DNA of 64,000 bases from NCBI GenBank assembly GCA_051294375.1, contig CM119271.1, forward strand, positions 6,759,632-6,823,631, read 5' to 3'. Below, piece by piece: positions 38,192 through 50,316 of this stretch (position 1 is its first letter; the number at the start of each line of letters is the position of its first letter). A program made the translations under genes and the position numbers. The notes beneath the pieces were generated by a model that had not been told where the DNA came from, did no database searches, and was given only the letters and a program-made list of their open reading frames with translations. The stretch comes from Paraspadella gotoi. Its lineage: Eukaryota; Chaetognatha.

Positions 38192-38580
38192 CTCTCTTGT
38201 CGGACAATCTTAAAGTAATCACATTTGTTTAATTTTAAAGAGAAGCTGCGCCATATGCCATTTTTGCATTCCATCTCTTCATTCTGAAATCCTTTTGGAA
38301 AATAACCCGGCATTGCAACTAATGGGCCAATCATAAGGTTGCACTTGATACCAAATTCCGTTTCCTAATAAAAAAAAAAAAAATTAAATCTTTTTCGACA
38401 TTAGAAATCTGTTTTTTTCTTACCGCATCCTTTTCAACGTGGAATACAAATTGCCACAAATTTTCGTTCAAGTGGGATTTCGCAAGAAGACCTGAAAAAA
38501 CTAATTATTTTAAAGAGATTGAAACACTTTTAACACAAGTCAAATATTTACTCACCGTTAAATGTAGCCAATGATATAAC
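38192..38580 (-). CDS. Large-gene exons 3-5 (25, 68 and 173 nt)
   Basis: Three short exons, 38556-38580, 38424-38491 and 38192-38364, each have clean acceptors (AACTAG, TTTCAG, TTATTAG) and donors (GTGAGT, GTAAGA, GTAACA). They join in phase with the exon ending at 38645: VISLATFN, then GLLAKSHLNENLWQFVFHV, then ETEFGIKCNLMIGPLVAMPG and onward to IVRQE. The composition (alternating hydrophobic residues, then GIWRSFSLKLNKC) suits a beta-rich globular module like those elsewhere in the gene. Introns are 64 bp and about 59 bp. No known family is recognised. The agreement of six splice sites with one reading frame is the main evidence. Confidence 0.7.
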
Positions 38581-38644
38581 CTAGTTTAAAACAAACTATT
38601 AAATTAACAATTCAATGTGGAAAAAGCAAGAACCCAATATTTAC

Positions 38645-39918
38645 CTTCATTTTCTTTTTATGAAATTTGTATAAAAACATGATGAAAGCAACCATTCTTT
38701 CAACTGTTAGCTGTAGCATGCCACATGGTAGATCATCTTCTTGGGTTAGTTTTTCTGTATTTTTTTGGAGATTAGACTCTTTAACAATGTAAGCTGGTTG
38801 TTGAACATCTTCACGCCTTTGAAGATGACTAAAAGGTACAATTTGTTCACCCATTAAAGATTTGATAGGGCGTTGTAACTTAGAGTCCAAACTTTTATTA
38901 TGCTTGAAAAATTTTTTTTTAGGATTTGTATAAATATCTCGAGAAGCAAACTGATTTGGTTGTAAAGTATGTACATTTTTGTTGGAAAAACTGGAATTAA
39001 AACCGTATGTAAATTCCACTGGCTGAGTTTGATGAGTAGCATGACTTTGTTGGAAAGATGAAGTAACACCTTGGTTGTCAAAACCAAAACCAACTGATGG
39101 TGGTTGAAACTGATTTTGAGTAGTATAACTGTAGCTACCTTGATAACTTGGATCATTTGAGGGAATGACTGAAGAGGGGGAAAAATAATTTGGATGACAC
39201 ACTTTAGCAACTTCTTGGACATCAAAACTGGTAGCAGGACCTTCTAATGTATGGCTAAACTGAGTAAACAGCGATGGATTAGTTTCTTGTTCATTGCTAT
39301 TATTATTCACTGAAAGGGTGCCTAGTAGATTAGTTTCACGATGACTAATTTCTTTTAGGTGAAACTTAAGTTGCACCAAGAATATCTTTTCTGCTTCAAT
39401 TTTTTTATTTTCGCCATTCTCCAGATTGATCGTTAATAAATTTGAATAAATAACTTTTCCATTTAGTTTAAATTGTGCTTCAATGAAATCATCATTAACA
39501 TCGCGATAGCTGAAGTCTATAGAAACTTTTAATTTTTTAGAGGCCTCTCTAAGAATTGAAAGAATGGCATTAGAATCTGTAACTTTAAACAAATCTGGAA
39601 CAACAAGATTAAAAAAACTATTTTGTTTTCTTTCGGAATTATTTGTTGTATTTTTTTTTTGTTCAATTTTTCCCTTAGCCTTTGCTATATGAAAATATGT
39701 AAAAGCGGGCAAATCTTTTCTCTCTTCATCGCAGAAAAACTGTAGATGACCACGCTTCCAGCAGCTTCGACATAAAGGCAAAATATCATGATAAATTTCC
39801 TTCGGAAAAATAATAGAATCATAACGGATAAATCCATCTTTAAGCTTATTAGATAATTCCAGGCGCATATAATTCTTCCCTTGCAGCAAGAGTTGACATT
39901 TCTCGGGATAGCAATTAA
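38645..39918 (-). CDS. Large-gene exon 2: CCHC zinc knuckle and a dsRBD-like module
   Basis: The acceptor TACTAG at 39919 and donor AAG|GTAAAT at 38644 bound 1274 nt, which close codons exactly if one base comes from exon 1. Early in the exon is a zinc knuckle, CRSCWKRGHLQFFC (C-x2-C-x4-H-x4-C), a fold that binds single-stranded RNA or DNA in known families. About 60 residues later a module with order helix-strand-strand-strand-helix (ILSILREASKKLK, VSIDFSYRD, FIEAQFKLNGKV, then KKIEAEKIFLVQLKF) resembles a diverged double-stranded-RNA-binding domain. The rest is Gln/Asn/Ser/Phe-rich low complexity (FNSSFSNKN and similar). No Met close to the acceptor suits a separate gene. The zinc-knuckle call is direct; the dsRBD reading is structural pattern matching only. 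Confidence 0.75.
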
Positions 39919-41747
39919 CTAGTATCAAATTGAAATAATTAAACAATGGTGTAGTTTAATATTTCAAATTTTTATCGATAAACAAGTTTGAGAAAACAAT
40001 ACTGCAACCAACATCTGTAATTTGAATAATAAACAAATAAGGGTATCGGTTGAATAGTAATCTTTTATTTCTTTTATCTTTTTGATTAGTGGCATGATTA
40101 AATACTATCTTGGAAAATGAATAAGTCTACAAAATCTTTTATAGTTTCAATAACTTTTACAGCTTTACATTTAAAAAACAAAAAAATAATATACCTATAT
40201 GAAGCTTTTTCTGGCAATAATATGATTAAAAATACAAGATTGAGGAATAAAAAATGTTAAGATTGATTTTCTCTGTAAATAAATATTCAATTATTCATTG
40301 ATATTATAACCTTAATATTAAAATAAAATGATGCATTGACTGAAACTCCAGAGGTTATATTAAGTATAAGTATAATAATATATTAAAAAATATATTATTA
40401 TAATGTGTAAATGATTATTTTTAAAATATTATTATAAAAATTGAAAAGGCCATATTTTTCGTTACTTCCTTCCTTTAATTAAAACCTTAGACCTCTGTTT
40501 TATATGGAATTTTACCGAGCAATAGCTCATTCAAATCGCAAAAAGCCAAATATTTTAAATAATCATTTTCCCCCGCGATTTTGATATTAAAGTTAGTCCA
40601 AAGTTTTAACGACTTATTCGTTTTCCAAGATAGTAAATTCTAAAACAATATGATTAATTTATTTAGACTTACAATGAGATTAATTTGATTGGTTTATTAC
40701 GACTAACATAGTCGAATTTATTAATTATAATTTAAAATTACTGTTGATTCAAATGCTTGACTCTTATTCAATTTTTTGTTGTTTTGATTTCAAATCTGAT
40801 GTTTTTAATTATAATGACAAACATTTTTTAAAACTGGCATAATTTTTTACTACTATTTAACAAACAACTTTTATTTAAAAAAAGAAAAAAACCAGACAAA
40901 GTCTAAGCTTAATTGTTTTCAAAAAGAAAGCAGCAATAAGCAAGAGGAAGCAACATTAAATATAAAACAAATCAAAATTCAAAGCATTTCAAATAAAAAA
41001 CTTGTTCGGATAAACTATTTTAAATAATTTTAATTTCAAATAATGGAAGCCATACAAAAAGTTTGAATTATTTAAAAAAATTAATTTAAATTTTAAATTT
41101 AATAAAACTGATAAAATTTAATAAAATGTAAATTTAAAATAAAACGCAAAAATATAACTTAGTTATTAGTTAATAGGGAAAAGGATGAGGAAGAGAATAC
41201 ATGGCTTAACTAAAATCGGTGATGAAGACCATAAAACCCCTAGGCTGAGCATAAGAGTGAAGCTCTTGGAAACAAAAATTTGATTTGAGTCAATTAACAA
41301 TAATAATATTATGTGAAATAGTATAATTATTGAATAAAAAATGTATTTTGTTAATATTTTTCGGGAATAAAAAAGAAAAATATAATATATTTATAGTATT
41401 ATCCTTATAAAATAAAAAAATTCAAAATAATTTTTTAGAAATTTTTATTAAAAATTCAGATTTCTTAAAAAAAGTTAAACCAAAAATATAAAACATGTTA
41501 TCACAAATTTCTTTGACTTCAATATTGGAAAAAAAGTCAAAATATACTTTTTAACTAGCTGTAGTAAANNNNNNNNNNNNNAAAAAATTTTAAAAAGCAT
41601 GATTTTCTTTAATTACATATACAGAGGCAACAAAAAGATATTGTTAACGCGCTTAATCTTTTCATCACTCCACCCTACTGAGCATAACTTGTCAAAATCT
41701 TTGATATTTCTCGGAAAAAAACACCATTGTTTAAAATTTCAATCTAC
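39919..41747. other. Intron 1 of the large gene, AT-rich
   Basis: 1829 bp of very AT-rich DNA between the inferred donor and acceptor. Apart from the repeat copy near 41261-41640, I see no gene or clear regulatory site. Confidence 0.5.
41569..41581. other. Assembly gap (13 N)
   Basis: A small gap inside an AT-rich repeat copy, in the large gene's first intron. Confidence 1.
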
Positions 41748-43680
41748 CGTATGAGTCTTCAACTTCTTTGATGGATAAGTAATCTTTTCCAAGGCTGCTG
41801 ACGATAAAGTTATGCCATGCTTCGTTTTCGGTGAACCGCAATGAATGAGAGCGTGAAATTCCGTCCAAAACAATAACATTTTCAATTATTAGATAAAAGA
41901 AATAATATCCCGATTCCCACACGGTTAAAAATTCTGTTTTTATTTTTAACTCCTCTCCAAGACACTCAACTAATGACTTAAATTCTTTGGATTGCATCGC
42001 GATTGCCAATTGATACGTAGTTCTTAAAGAATATATTATTTCGGCAAATAATTTTTCAACATCAGACGACTTTTTTCTTCTTTCTAAAACCTCTTTGTAG
42101 CATAAAGCTACCGAATCAGAGACAACCAGAGGTGGCACAACATATGTTTTTGTTCCGGTGTTATTATCAGATCCAGCCAGAAATGCCTTACAACGCTGGT
42201 CCAAATCAGCAACCTTCAACCCAAGAGCTTTGAATATTTCCCAATGAACCTTTTTAACGTCTTCTAATCTCTCTAAATCTAATACGGTCGCCATTTCGTG
42301 CTTAACCGCCATCTCAAGCCTCTGCTTTTCTTCGACCACAAGGTTCGCAGCCGCCTCAAGAACTTTCACAGGCTTGGAAAACAAAAGCCCATCATAAGGT
42401 TCTATCTGACTCTTCAAGATGCTTTCAGCACCAACAATAAAATCCTTGACAGTAGTCATTATTGCTCTCTTAGATCGAGCGTTACTTTCAGTATCTCTTA
42501 TGGGGAATTTGCTCGTTTCTGTTACAGTTTCTCTATCATTTCGATTGCGGGGCTTGCTTTCAGGGCGTCTGTAATTGGGGGATGTGCTTCTTTTTCGTCT
42601 TTTCTCACTTGGTGGTTTGTACCTGAAATCATACGAATACCGACTCTCTCTGGGAAGATCGTACCTGGAATCACGATCGAATTCCGGCTCTTGTATTCGT
42701 CTTTTTCCTGAAGAAAAGGATTCATTCCTGATCTTGCTGGACCTAATCATGGTCTCCCTGCCTAATTTAGGAGAAAGCGGAAGTTCTTCCATAGAGGAAC
42801 TGGGAGAAATAGACATGGGTCGCTCGCCTCTCTCGTGTCCCTCATCAGAGGGGGCAGCGGGAAGGGGAGACGCCTTTCCATAAAATCGGTCGTCGGAAAA
42901 ACCGAGATCTCGTTTTTTCAACGAGTTCATCGATTCGCCGCCGCCGAGGATAGACAGAGAGGGTGTTAGGGTTGAATAATGAGAATCCATTTGATGGACC
43001 ATGGTATCGGACGGGGGGTCGCCAAACGCGCACTCCCGCCTTGGCGGCGATTGCGGCGCTGACTGAGAGGCAAAAGAGGGTAAAAGAGACATAGAATTCC
43101 CGATCCCCGCCGCCTGTTTCTGCAACTCCTCCAGTTTTTTGAGAATTTCTGCGTCGCTGATATCGTCATCGGCGTCTTCTAGAGTCAAGTTACCAGGCAC
43201 GCGGGAGCGAGATGGGGAACTCGTGGAATAACGTCCGTCACCTTTGGAATATCTTTCCAGGGACAATGGGAGAGCAATGGGAGAGCGTAAAGAGGAACTC
43301 GGTGAAAAACGTCCGCCATCTTTAGAATATCTTTCTGCGACAGGGGACTGAGAAGGGGAACTCGGGGAATAACGTCCGCCACCTTTGGAAGATTTTTCCA
43401 GCGGCGATGCGGAAGAGTTTTGGGCGATGGAACTGAAAAAGGCCGTCACCTTGTCATCGGCGGAGGTAGAGTCAGTGTGGGGAAGAGCCGATTCTTCATG
43501 TGTGGACGAGAAAACGTTGAAGGTGGGCGTCGGACGGTCTCGATACGGTGAGAAGTGTTGGCGGTACGGCGGACGAAATCTTGGGTCATCTTCCTTATTC
43601 GCTTCATGAGGAAAGAGACGAGGGGGATCGCGCGAACGCGAGCGTGAGCGGCGGAAAAGTTCCCGAGGGGAGAAGGACAT
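41748..43680 (-). CDS. Ser/Arg/Pro-rich protein, probable first coding exon of the large gene
   Basis: An open frame of 644 codons starts at ATG 43680 (MSFSPRELFRRSRSRSRD). The N-terminal 400 residues are disordered, rich in Ser, Arg and Pro, with RS dipeptides and three imperfect repeats of the form RYSK(G/D)GGRYSPSSPS with SP sites. The last 240 residues are predicted mostly helical (VKDFIVGAESILKS... onward), with no family I recognise. The frame itself stops at 41731, but G|GTAGAT at 41747 is a usable donor. Splicing there to the acceptor at 39918 keeps the phase and reads KEVEDSY-V-NCYPEKC, so I favour this as exon 1 of the gene below. The alternative is a separate intronless gene of 649 residues. 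Base composition is GC-richer than the following exons. RS-rich N-termini are known in splicing and nuclear RNA proteins; a nuclear role here is inference. Confidence 0.7.
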
Positions 43681-44430
43681 TCGTAACCGCTCATAATAGC
43701 AACTTATGTTTATTTATGAAGACCTGAGGGAAAAGTAAACATCGGTTTAAAAGTAAATCAAGCATATCTTCAAATCGACAGCGGTACAACATACTAATTG
43801 AATTGTATAACGGGCTTAACGAGCACCTTTAAATTAATACAAGATTGAGAAAACAATATCGCGCCATCGACTAAATATTATAAATAATAACTTACTTAAA
43901 ATAATATCTTAAATTTTTTTTTACAGAAGGTATATGAGAACATTCTATCCGAATCCAGTTTTTTCTTAACGAGAACCAGACTAAACCACTGAACTCAATG
44001 CGATATAGTTCCTTGTGGCCATACATACAAATGGAAATATCGATAGAGAGTTAGAGACCTGAAGGGTTTATCGAAATTTTTATTACTAGATCTATCTCCC
44101 GAAAAACGGAATTTGAAATAAAAATGTACAAACATAATTCTAACTTGTGCAAAAAATAATATTTTAATTACATTAATTAATCTAGTTGTATTGTTAAAAG
44201 CCCATATTTGTTTGTATCACAGAGTCAAATTGACGGATTTGAATACGCTCGAGAGGCTTATGGGAAAATGAAGAGAAAGAGGATAAAAAACGAAAATCTA
44301 TATATATAAGAAAAATTAGGACCGTGAGGTCCGTGACAACAATGATCTTAAAAACGCTGAATCTATTAGATAACCTACAGGGGGGCGAACGATTTCTTGT
44401 CGATTCATTTTTATTTTTTAAATTGAAGTG

Positions 44431-44655
44431 ACAGTAATTGTTGTTGTGTTAGTGACAGAACCATTCAATATAAGCAGTCCCTGAGCTTCGGATCAGACTG
44501 CAACACCGTGTTAGAGGCGGGTTAAGCACCCCATCCCTTTTAACTGCTAGGCGGCCACTGGGCTAGAACCCCGGACCTTTGGGTTGGGAGGCGAATGACT
44601 TGCCTCCGGCACCAATGGCCACTGATGAACGGTTGGTAGATTTTAGTCCACCATA
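44431..44655 (-). repeat. tRNA-derived SINE, copy 1
   Basis: On the minus strand, TGGTGCCGGAGG (A box) and CCGGGGTTCTAGCCC (B box) are spaced as in a tRNA gene. The text between, TTCGCCTCCCAACC, resembles the anticodon arm of a glycine tRNA. It is over 90% identical to copy 2, 190 bp away in the same direction. Confidence 0.8.
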
Positions 44656-44844
44656 CACCCCCCCCTCCTGTAGGGAGAAGTCTGTTGCATCTCTTCAGTG
44701 AATTATTGGTAGAAAGTTCGTCACCAAGTTGAGGCATGTCGCCTGATGTGTTGTTGGCGGACAGTGCATCGCCATGTTGAGGCATGTCGCCTTAAAGTGT
44801 TGTTGTTGCTGTTGTGTTCGGAAGTCGGGCTCACCAATGAAGAG

Positions 44845-45067
44845 ACAGTAATTATTGTTGTGTTAGTGACAGAACCGTTCAATATAAGCAGTCCCTGAGC
44901 TCCGGATAAGGCTATAACCCCGGATTACCGGCAGGTTAAGCGTCCGTCCCTCTTAACTGCTAGGCGGCCACCGGGCTAGAACCCCGGACCTTTGGGTTGG
45001 GAGGCGAATGACTTGCCTCCGGCACCAATGGCCACTGATGAACGGTTGGTAGATTTTAGTCCACCAT
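44845..45067 (-). repeat. tRNA-derived SINE, copy 2
   Basis: Direct repeat of 44431-44655, with identical A and B boxes. The spacer between the copies holds two units of a roughly 58-bp sequence containing TTGAGGCATGTCGCCT. Confidence 0.8.
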
Positions 45068-45094
45068 AAAATTATATTTTATTATAAATTTTTG

Positions 45095-45128
45095 GACATG
45101 TTTCGGCTTCAATGTAAACCTTCATCAG
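45095..45128 (-). ncRNA. Hammerhead-ribozyme-like core
   Basis: Minus strand: CTGATGA, GGTTT...GAAGCC, GAAACATGTC. It has both core boxes and a GTC triplet; this is one of the best preserved copies. Confidence 0.6.
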
Positions 45129-45230
45129 CGCAAAACGAATTGATTTGTGAAACAAATATTTTCACAGACTTTGAAGCTAGAGAGAGAGAGAGAATGTAAA
45201 AATATGTTTCACAAATCAATTGTTTTTGCG

Positions 45231-45264
45231 CTGATGAAGGCTTACATTAAAGCTGAAACATTTC
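45231..45264 (+). ncRNA. Hammerhead-ribozyme-like core
   Basis: CTGATGA, GGCTT...AAGC, then TGAAACATTTCC. Core boxes are intact but the ACATGT palindrome is changed to ACATTT. Confidence 0.5.
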
Positions 45265-45299
45265 CGAAATTTGTTTCTTTATAAAACTCGTACGTAAAC

Positions 45300-48200
45300 A
45301 AACAATTCATTTTCTACCTTAAACATAAAAATTTAAATTCATTATAAAATTTTAAAATTTGTATTACTGGACAAAAAAAATTTATATTATTGCACAAACT
45401 GATACTCGACGCTAAAAGGAAAACAAAATTAAATGGATTAACAAAGCACCGACTGGTGGTACCTAAGGTTGGTTGCGGACATCGAATAGTAAAATCACCC
45501 GCTTTTATTTTCCCATAGATCTCTGGAGCGTATTGATCTCCAGGAATTCTCAAAAGACAAATTTTCGAGTAAAACCCTGTGCTAACATATGATGCTGAAG
45601 CCTTTGCTTGGCCTTTATCACCATCCTTTACAGACTTTAAAATAAGTCCCCTAAGGTCCCCGCCAAGGAAATGTCGAAAATATTTTTACCAAATATCCTT
45701 TGATGTGCATCATCAAATAAAATTGATGTATAAAATGTGGCTAGAAAAAGAAGAGCAGAAACTTAAGTATAGTCAGCATTCATTGCTTGTCTCCTACACT
45801 TTAAATTACCAATCAAAATGGCAATCAATGACCAATTGACGTTTGTAGGGGTCTGCTTAAAAGTTTAAAGCTATTCGTGGACTATGTTCCAGTCGAGGGA
45901 GATCTAAAAGAGTTTTTTTGGAATTAATCGATGTACTTTTGCGAATAAGTAATAATCATACATGCAAATGTTTACAAGTTAAAAAATGGAAGGTCATTTT
46001 CTAATATTCTGTGCCCTCCCCCAACTGATTTTTTTATAAATTCAGACTCATGATTTGGATACGGCTCACTTATACTGATTTTAAAAAAATATAGGTAATT
46101 GCAATTTACGTAATGCACCCATACGTGTTCACGCATAAGCATACACGTTTGCCTATTACGCATATATACAAGATATCTGAATGAAATGACTTTTATTTAA
46201 CTCTTCTATTTTAATATATTCAATCAAGGATTATTAATAGTTTTCTCGTTAATGGTTGAACATTGGGATGAACATCGATTTCTTACATTCAATTTTAAAA
46301 ATTGAATATATAATGCTTCGAACGCTTGGCCGACAAGAATTCCATAAGTGACCGACAAACCGAAAGAGTAAATTGCAGTTTTGACTGCCGTAAGAAATCG
46401 TGATAAACGCACACCGACTTCTAAAACCTATGTTCCGTGCTAACTTATATAAGAAAACTTATATTCAATAAAAGTGGAACATAGCTTCTAACCATAAATC
46501 GCTATACAAATTAAATTACGCAGTGCAAATTTTGTTGTTGAGGACAGATCTAAGACTCATAATAATCATCGTAAAAAGAGTAATACTTAGATATCTAATT
46601 AAAAAATCATATTTAAGCTATATATATCCATTATTACTAGGCTATCTCTAGAGAAAACCTTCTAAAAGTAAATATATACGGATAACATAATAGAAAGGCG
46701 AATAATCGCAATACCTTTAAATCTTTGATTTTATGATGCGTGAACTTTTAGATTATAATTTTTTTATTTTTTATTGGTATCGAAATTGATTTCTTTTCTG
46801 GGAAGAGGACATTTTCTTCAAAAAGAGGCGTAAATTTGTGCTCCATCTACTAAAATCCACCGGTTAAAAGGTAAAAAAAAACAAAAACACAAGTTTCCTA
46901 AAATTCTTGAGCGTTCTTAAGCGTTCTCGATGTTAAATTATGATAAATTATTTTGCTCAATTCGTTTACGGAGAACTTGCTTTTATCATTTATATTAACT
47001 CACTTTTAAAAACTTTTAAACGGATCCTTTTACATTTATTAACGAATTACGTCTCTAATTAGAGTAAATAAAATCGCGTCTCGCCTGCCCGCTTGTATTT
47101 GTTTCATTTTTTCTTTGTATTATGTTATTTTATTAATTGTGATTGAATAGGTAAAACAATTACAATATGTTCATAAATATTGTAAGTGAATCGATAATCA
47201 GTAACACAAGTAATCAGCCGCTTCACTTCACGACATACAATACATTAAACCTTTTTTATAATTTTTTACCCACAATAAAATAACTAGTACTAATCAAAGT
47301 TAACATGTCGCCGCTCTCGTTTAGTGAATATCAATATGTTATCTATCAATTGTGTAAAAATAAGGAAGCGATAACTTTCAATTTTAGAAATTAAGTCTTG
47401 AAGTCCTAGTCTTTTTAGTACCTAATTATCATATTTTTTATCTCCCTAATTTTCAGGAATCAACAAAATTAAGAGGCGAAAAGTGTTAATCTATTGTAAT
47501 TCTTCATTCTTTGTATTTTTCTAAAGGATCAATGATTCAATCGTCTCAGAATCAAATATCAAACGAGGTGACTTCAAAGCTGAACATATTTTGTGAAGGA
47601 TATTACCGGGAGATTATATAAAAACCTAGCCTTTTTATACTAAACTTATATTTTTTAAAATTAAAGACGTAAGGAGGCAACAAAACAAGGCTTAAAAATG
47701 GTAAATGTTCAGCTAAGAATTTTATAAAAAGTGCTCTTAAATTAAAATAACAGCAAACATTTTCTCTTGGGAACTAGAATCACTACGGACAAACAAAAAT
47801 AACTGGCAGGAATAGCATAACTTCAACTGAAAATCTTTCAGTTGGTAAGTTGCAGTATTGAAGGATTGTACTACATTTATAAATAATAGGTAAGGTTTAT
47901 GTAATTGATGGACAGTCAATCAGTAATTCATTATTAACACTTGAACCGCATGGAGATTTAAGTGTGGAAGACTTTCAAACTATGTATAGCTTTCGAATTT
48001 AATTTTAAAAAAATTAATAAATTACCAAATAAAAAAAAATTAATCCTACATCATATTGCTACTGTAAATGTAGCAGTAACATCCAGAGGAACCTACTAAA
48101 ATATTGTACGAGATTCAAAACTAAGCAAGGAAGAAGTTGTTGGAGCAACTTTATTCGGTAAAAATAAGTTCAGCCAGCATTTTAGCTAGCGACCGAGTTT

Positions 48201-48605
48201 TAAAATTTTTTTGTTGTACGCTTTTTTTGTAATTTTGGACAAAAGGAGTTGTAATATCAAACTCAGCTGTTCAAACACCAATTAAACATGTTACAATGAT
48301 AGTTTCTGTGGATGTAACTGTAAAAAATTATTTCAATTAGGCAAGAGTTATGAACTAGGATTAAGTTAACGATGCCCATTTATCGCAAAAGCGAGAATAT
48401 ATTATTTGTATGATCTAATGAAGTAGTTTTTTAATGATGAATATTCCAGTAATTTAGAATAAAATGTTAGGACAAACTCCTAAAAAAATTTCAAGGCAAT
48501 TCATCTTTAATTAATTAATTAGAAGATTAGTTATTTCTTACTTACGCTATTTTGATTTTTTTTCTTTAGTGGTAATTAACCTTTCTTTTTCGTTGTTATA
48601 TGTAT
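45300..48605. other. Intergenic AT-rich DNA
   Basis: No convincing gene. A short minus-strand open stretch at about 45436-45548 (LRIPGDQYAPEIYGKIKAGD) has an acceptor-like CACAG and a donor-like TAG|GTACC, but nothing around it supports an exon. Confidence 0.4.
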
Positions 48606-48656
48606 TGAGGCAAAAGGTTTTAGTTCACAACGAATTTTTATTTTTCATAGAAAACG

Positions 48657-48691
48657 TACATGTTTCGGCTTTGGATGCAAGCCTTCTTCAG
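48657..48691 (-). ncRNA. Hammerhead-ribozyme-like core
   Basis: Minus strand: CTGAAGA, GGCTT...AAAGCC, GAAACATGTAC. CTGANGA allows A at the variable position. The cleavage triplet would be GTA. Confidence 0.55.
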
Positions 48692-48739
48692 TGTCAAATG
48701 ATTTGTGAAATATTGGACAGTTTTTTGTGTGAAAGAAAG

Positions 48740-48812
<73 letters not shown>
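48740..48812. repeat. (GA)n microsatellite
   Basis: About 70 bp of GA repeats with a few interruptions, at the inner edge of the Penelope-like left terminus. Similar runs occur at 28566-28584, 30101-30120 and 45179-45193, always next to a terminus. Confidence 0.95.
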
Positions 48813-49511
48813 AATAGGGCAAAGTTTCCAACACAGAGTTAAGAAAAGAATAGTGGTCAAGTGGTGAGAGACAGGTTAAGAATGAGGACAGATAGAGATT
48901 TTAGTTTTGAATAAGAAATGAAATGGTCAGAGTGAGAGAGATTGAGAGAGAGAGACAAGGAGAGAGAAAATAATAATACATTTCAAATTACAACAAATAA
49001 AGTTTTAAACTAAATAAACAGGCATTAACAATTAACTATTTAATAAATAAATAAGTTTAAGTGAAGGTGAAAATGAAATATGAAAGTGAGAAGATACATT
49101 TATGTAAAGGGTAAATTGTTAATAAAGTTAGAACTAGAGAGTTAAGATAGAGCTTCAAAGTGAGCTGGCCCCCCTTGGTTTGGACAAATGAGAGGCTCGC
49201 GGCGATGGGGCTGGGTCATTGGCGTGTCATTGGTTGAGAGGACAATTGAACCGAACATGTTATTGTCGGGCTAGGGAGGCTTCCTTGCGGAACATTCCAA
49301 GTGCTACTTGAATGTTTCTTTGGCCTGATACACCTGCCAGCTGCCCTCTTCTCGCTGCTGACGGGGTGGGCGGTTGTCAGTTCTTGCCGCTTTTGCGACA
49401 GGAGTGCTGGACTCCTCCCCCTCCTCCTGGAGCCGCTCGTTTTGGTCCGACGCTCGCTCCCCCAGAGAGGATTGAGTTGCTACAGTCGAGGGAGAGGCAT
49501 CGCCTGCCCAT

Positions 49512-50135
49512 TAAAGGCGTAGTGGAAAGTTACATACGAAAATTCTAAAAGTTAATTATGAACAACATACCAACAGTGAACATTAATTATAAAAAAAATT
49601 AATTTGATGTTTTTTAATTTTCGCAGTAGGTATATATTTATATATAGTACAATCCTTATGAAATACTGAAAACAATTTCCAAAATAGGCTTTTCTTAATT
49701 TTGATTACAGATTTGAATTCCTCGTCAAAAGTTGATAAAAGAAAATATAAATCATTTTTAAAAATTCTTTCATTAAATGGGTTAAAAATTAAAAACTATA
49801 TTTAATATATAAAAAGGTTAATTTCCAGCTTAAAATATAGCTTTTTCTTTAATTTTTGACCCACTTAATGAAGGAATTTTTTTAAAAGAGTTATATTTCT
49901 TTTTAACAACTTTTTTATGACGAATCCAAATCTGCAAAAAAATCTTACAAAAAACTGTTTTGAAATTTTAACATTTATTGGTTTAGTACTAGTATAAACA
50001 TGGCCTACTGCGTAAATTGTGAAATCTATTATGAATTTTTTTATTACATAAATGTTCATTAGTATAATGTTGTTCGTTCTTCACTTTTAGAATTTTAATT
50101 TAAGTATAAATTTTTAGAAATTTTACTACGCCTTA
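49512..50135. mobile_element. hAT-type palindromic MITE nested in a Penelope-like element
   Basis: 624 bp, same family as 33501-34107, with ends TAAAGGCGTAG and CTACGCCTTA. Flanked by CTGCCCAT on both sides (49504-49511, 50136-50143). The other Penelope-like copy has the uninterrupted sequence GCCCATTGCCTG at about 29302, i.e. the empty site, which confirms the insertion and its 8-bp duplication. Confidence 0.93.
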
Positions 50136-50231
50136 CTGCCCATTGCCTGTGTAAGGGTCTCCGCCTGTCTCTCTCTCTCTCCCCCTTCTTTCACACAAAA
50201 AACTGTCCAAAATTTCACAAATCATTTGACG

Positions 50232-50266
50232 CTGAAGAAGGCTTGCATCCAAAGCCAAAACATGTA
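50232..50266 (+). ncRNA. Hammerhead-like core, partly eroded
   Basis: CTGAAGA, GGCTT...AAAGCC, then AAAACATGTAC; the GAAA box has become AAAA. Confidence 0.45.
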
Positions 50267-50316
50267 CATTTTCTATGAAAAATAAAATTCGTTGTGAACT
50301 AAAACCTTTTGCCTCA

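Larger units (their letters stand above)
45080..45290. mobile_element. Penelope-like element reduced to its inverted termini
   Basis: Two inverted arms of about 60 bp carry hammerhead-like cores at 45095-45128 (minus) and 45231-45264 (plus) around a (GA)n patch (45179-45193). The internal coding part is absent. Same architecture as 28439-30247 and 48606-50316. Confidence 0.75.
48606..50316. mobile_element. Penelope-like element, second copy, without endonuclease
   Basis: The termini (TGAGGCAAAAGG...CCTTTTGCCTCA) form about 140-bp inverted repeats with hammerhead-like cores at 48657-48691 (minus) and 50232-50266 (plus), and GA/CT runs inside. Bases 49150-49511 match 28970-29310 of the first copy (GGGTCATTGGCGTGTCA, CTCCTCCTGGAGCCG). 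The endonuclease region is lost, and a hAT-type MITE sits in the middle. Confidence 0.85.

Noticed and set aside
45436-45548. Possible isolated exon (LRIPGDQYAPEIYGK)
   Set aside because: A clean acceptor and donor could be chance in about 110 nt, and no neighbouring exon was found.
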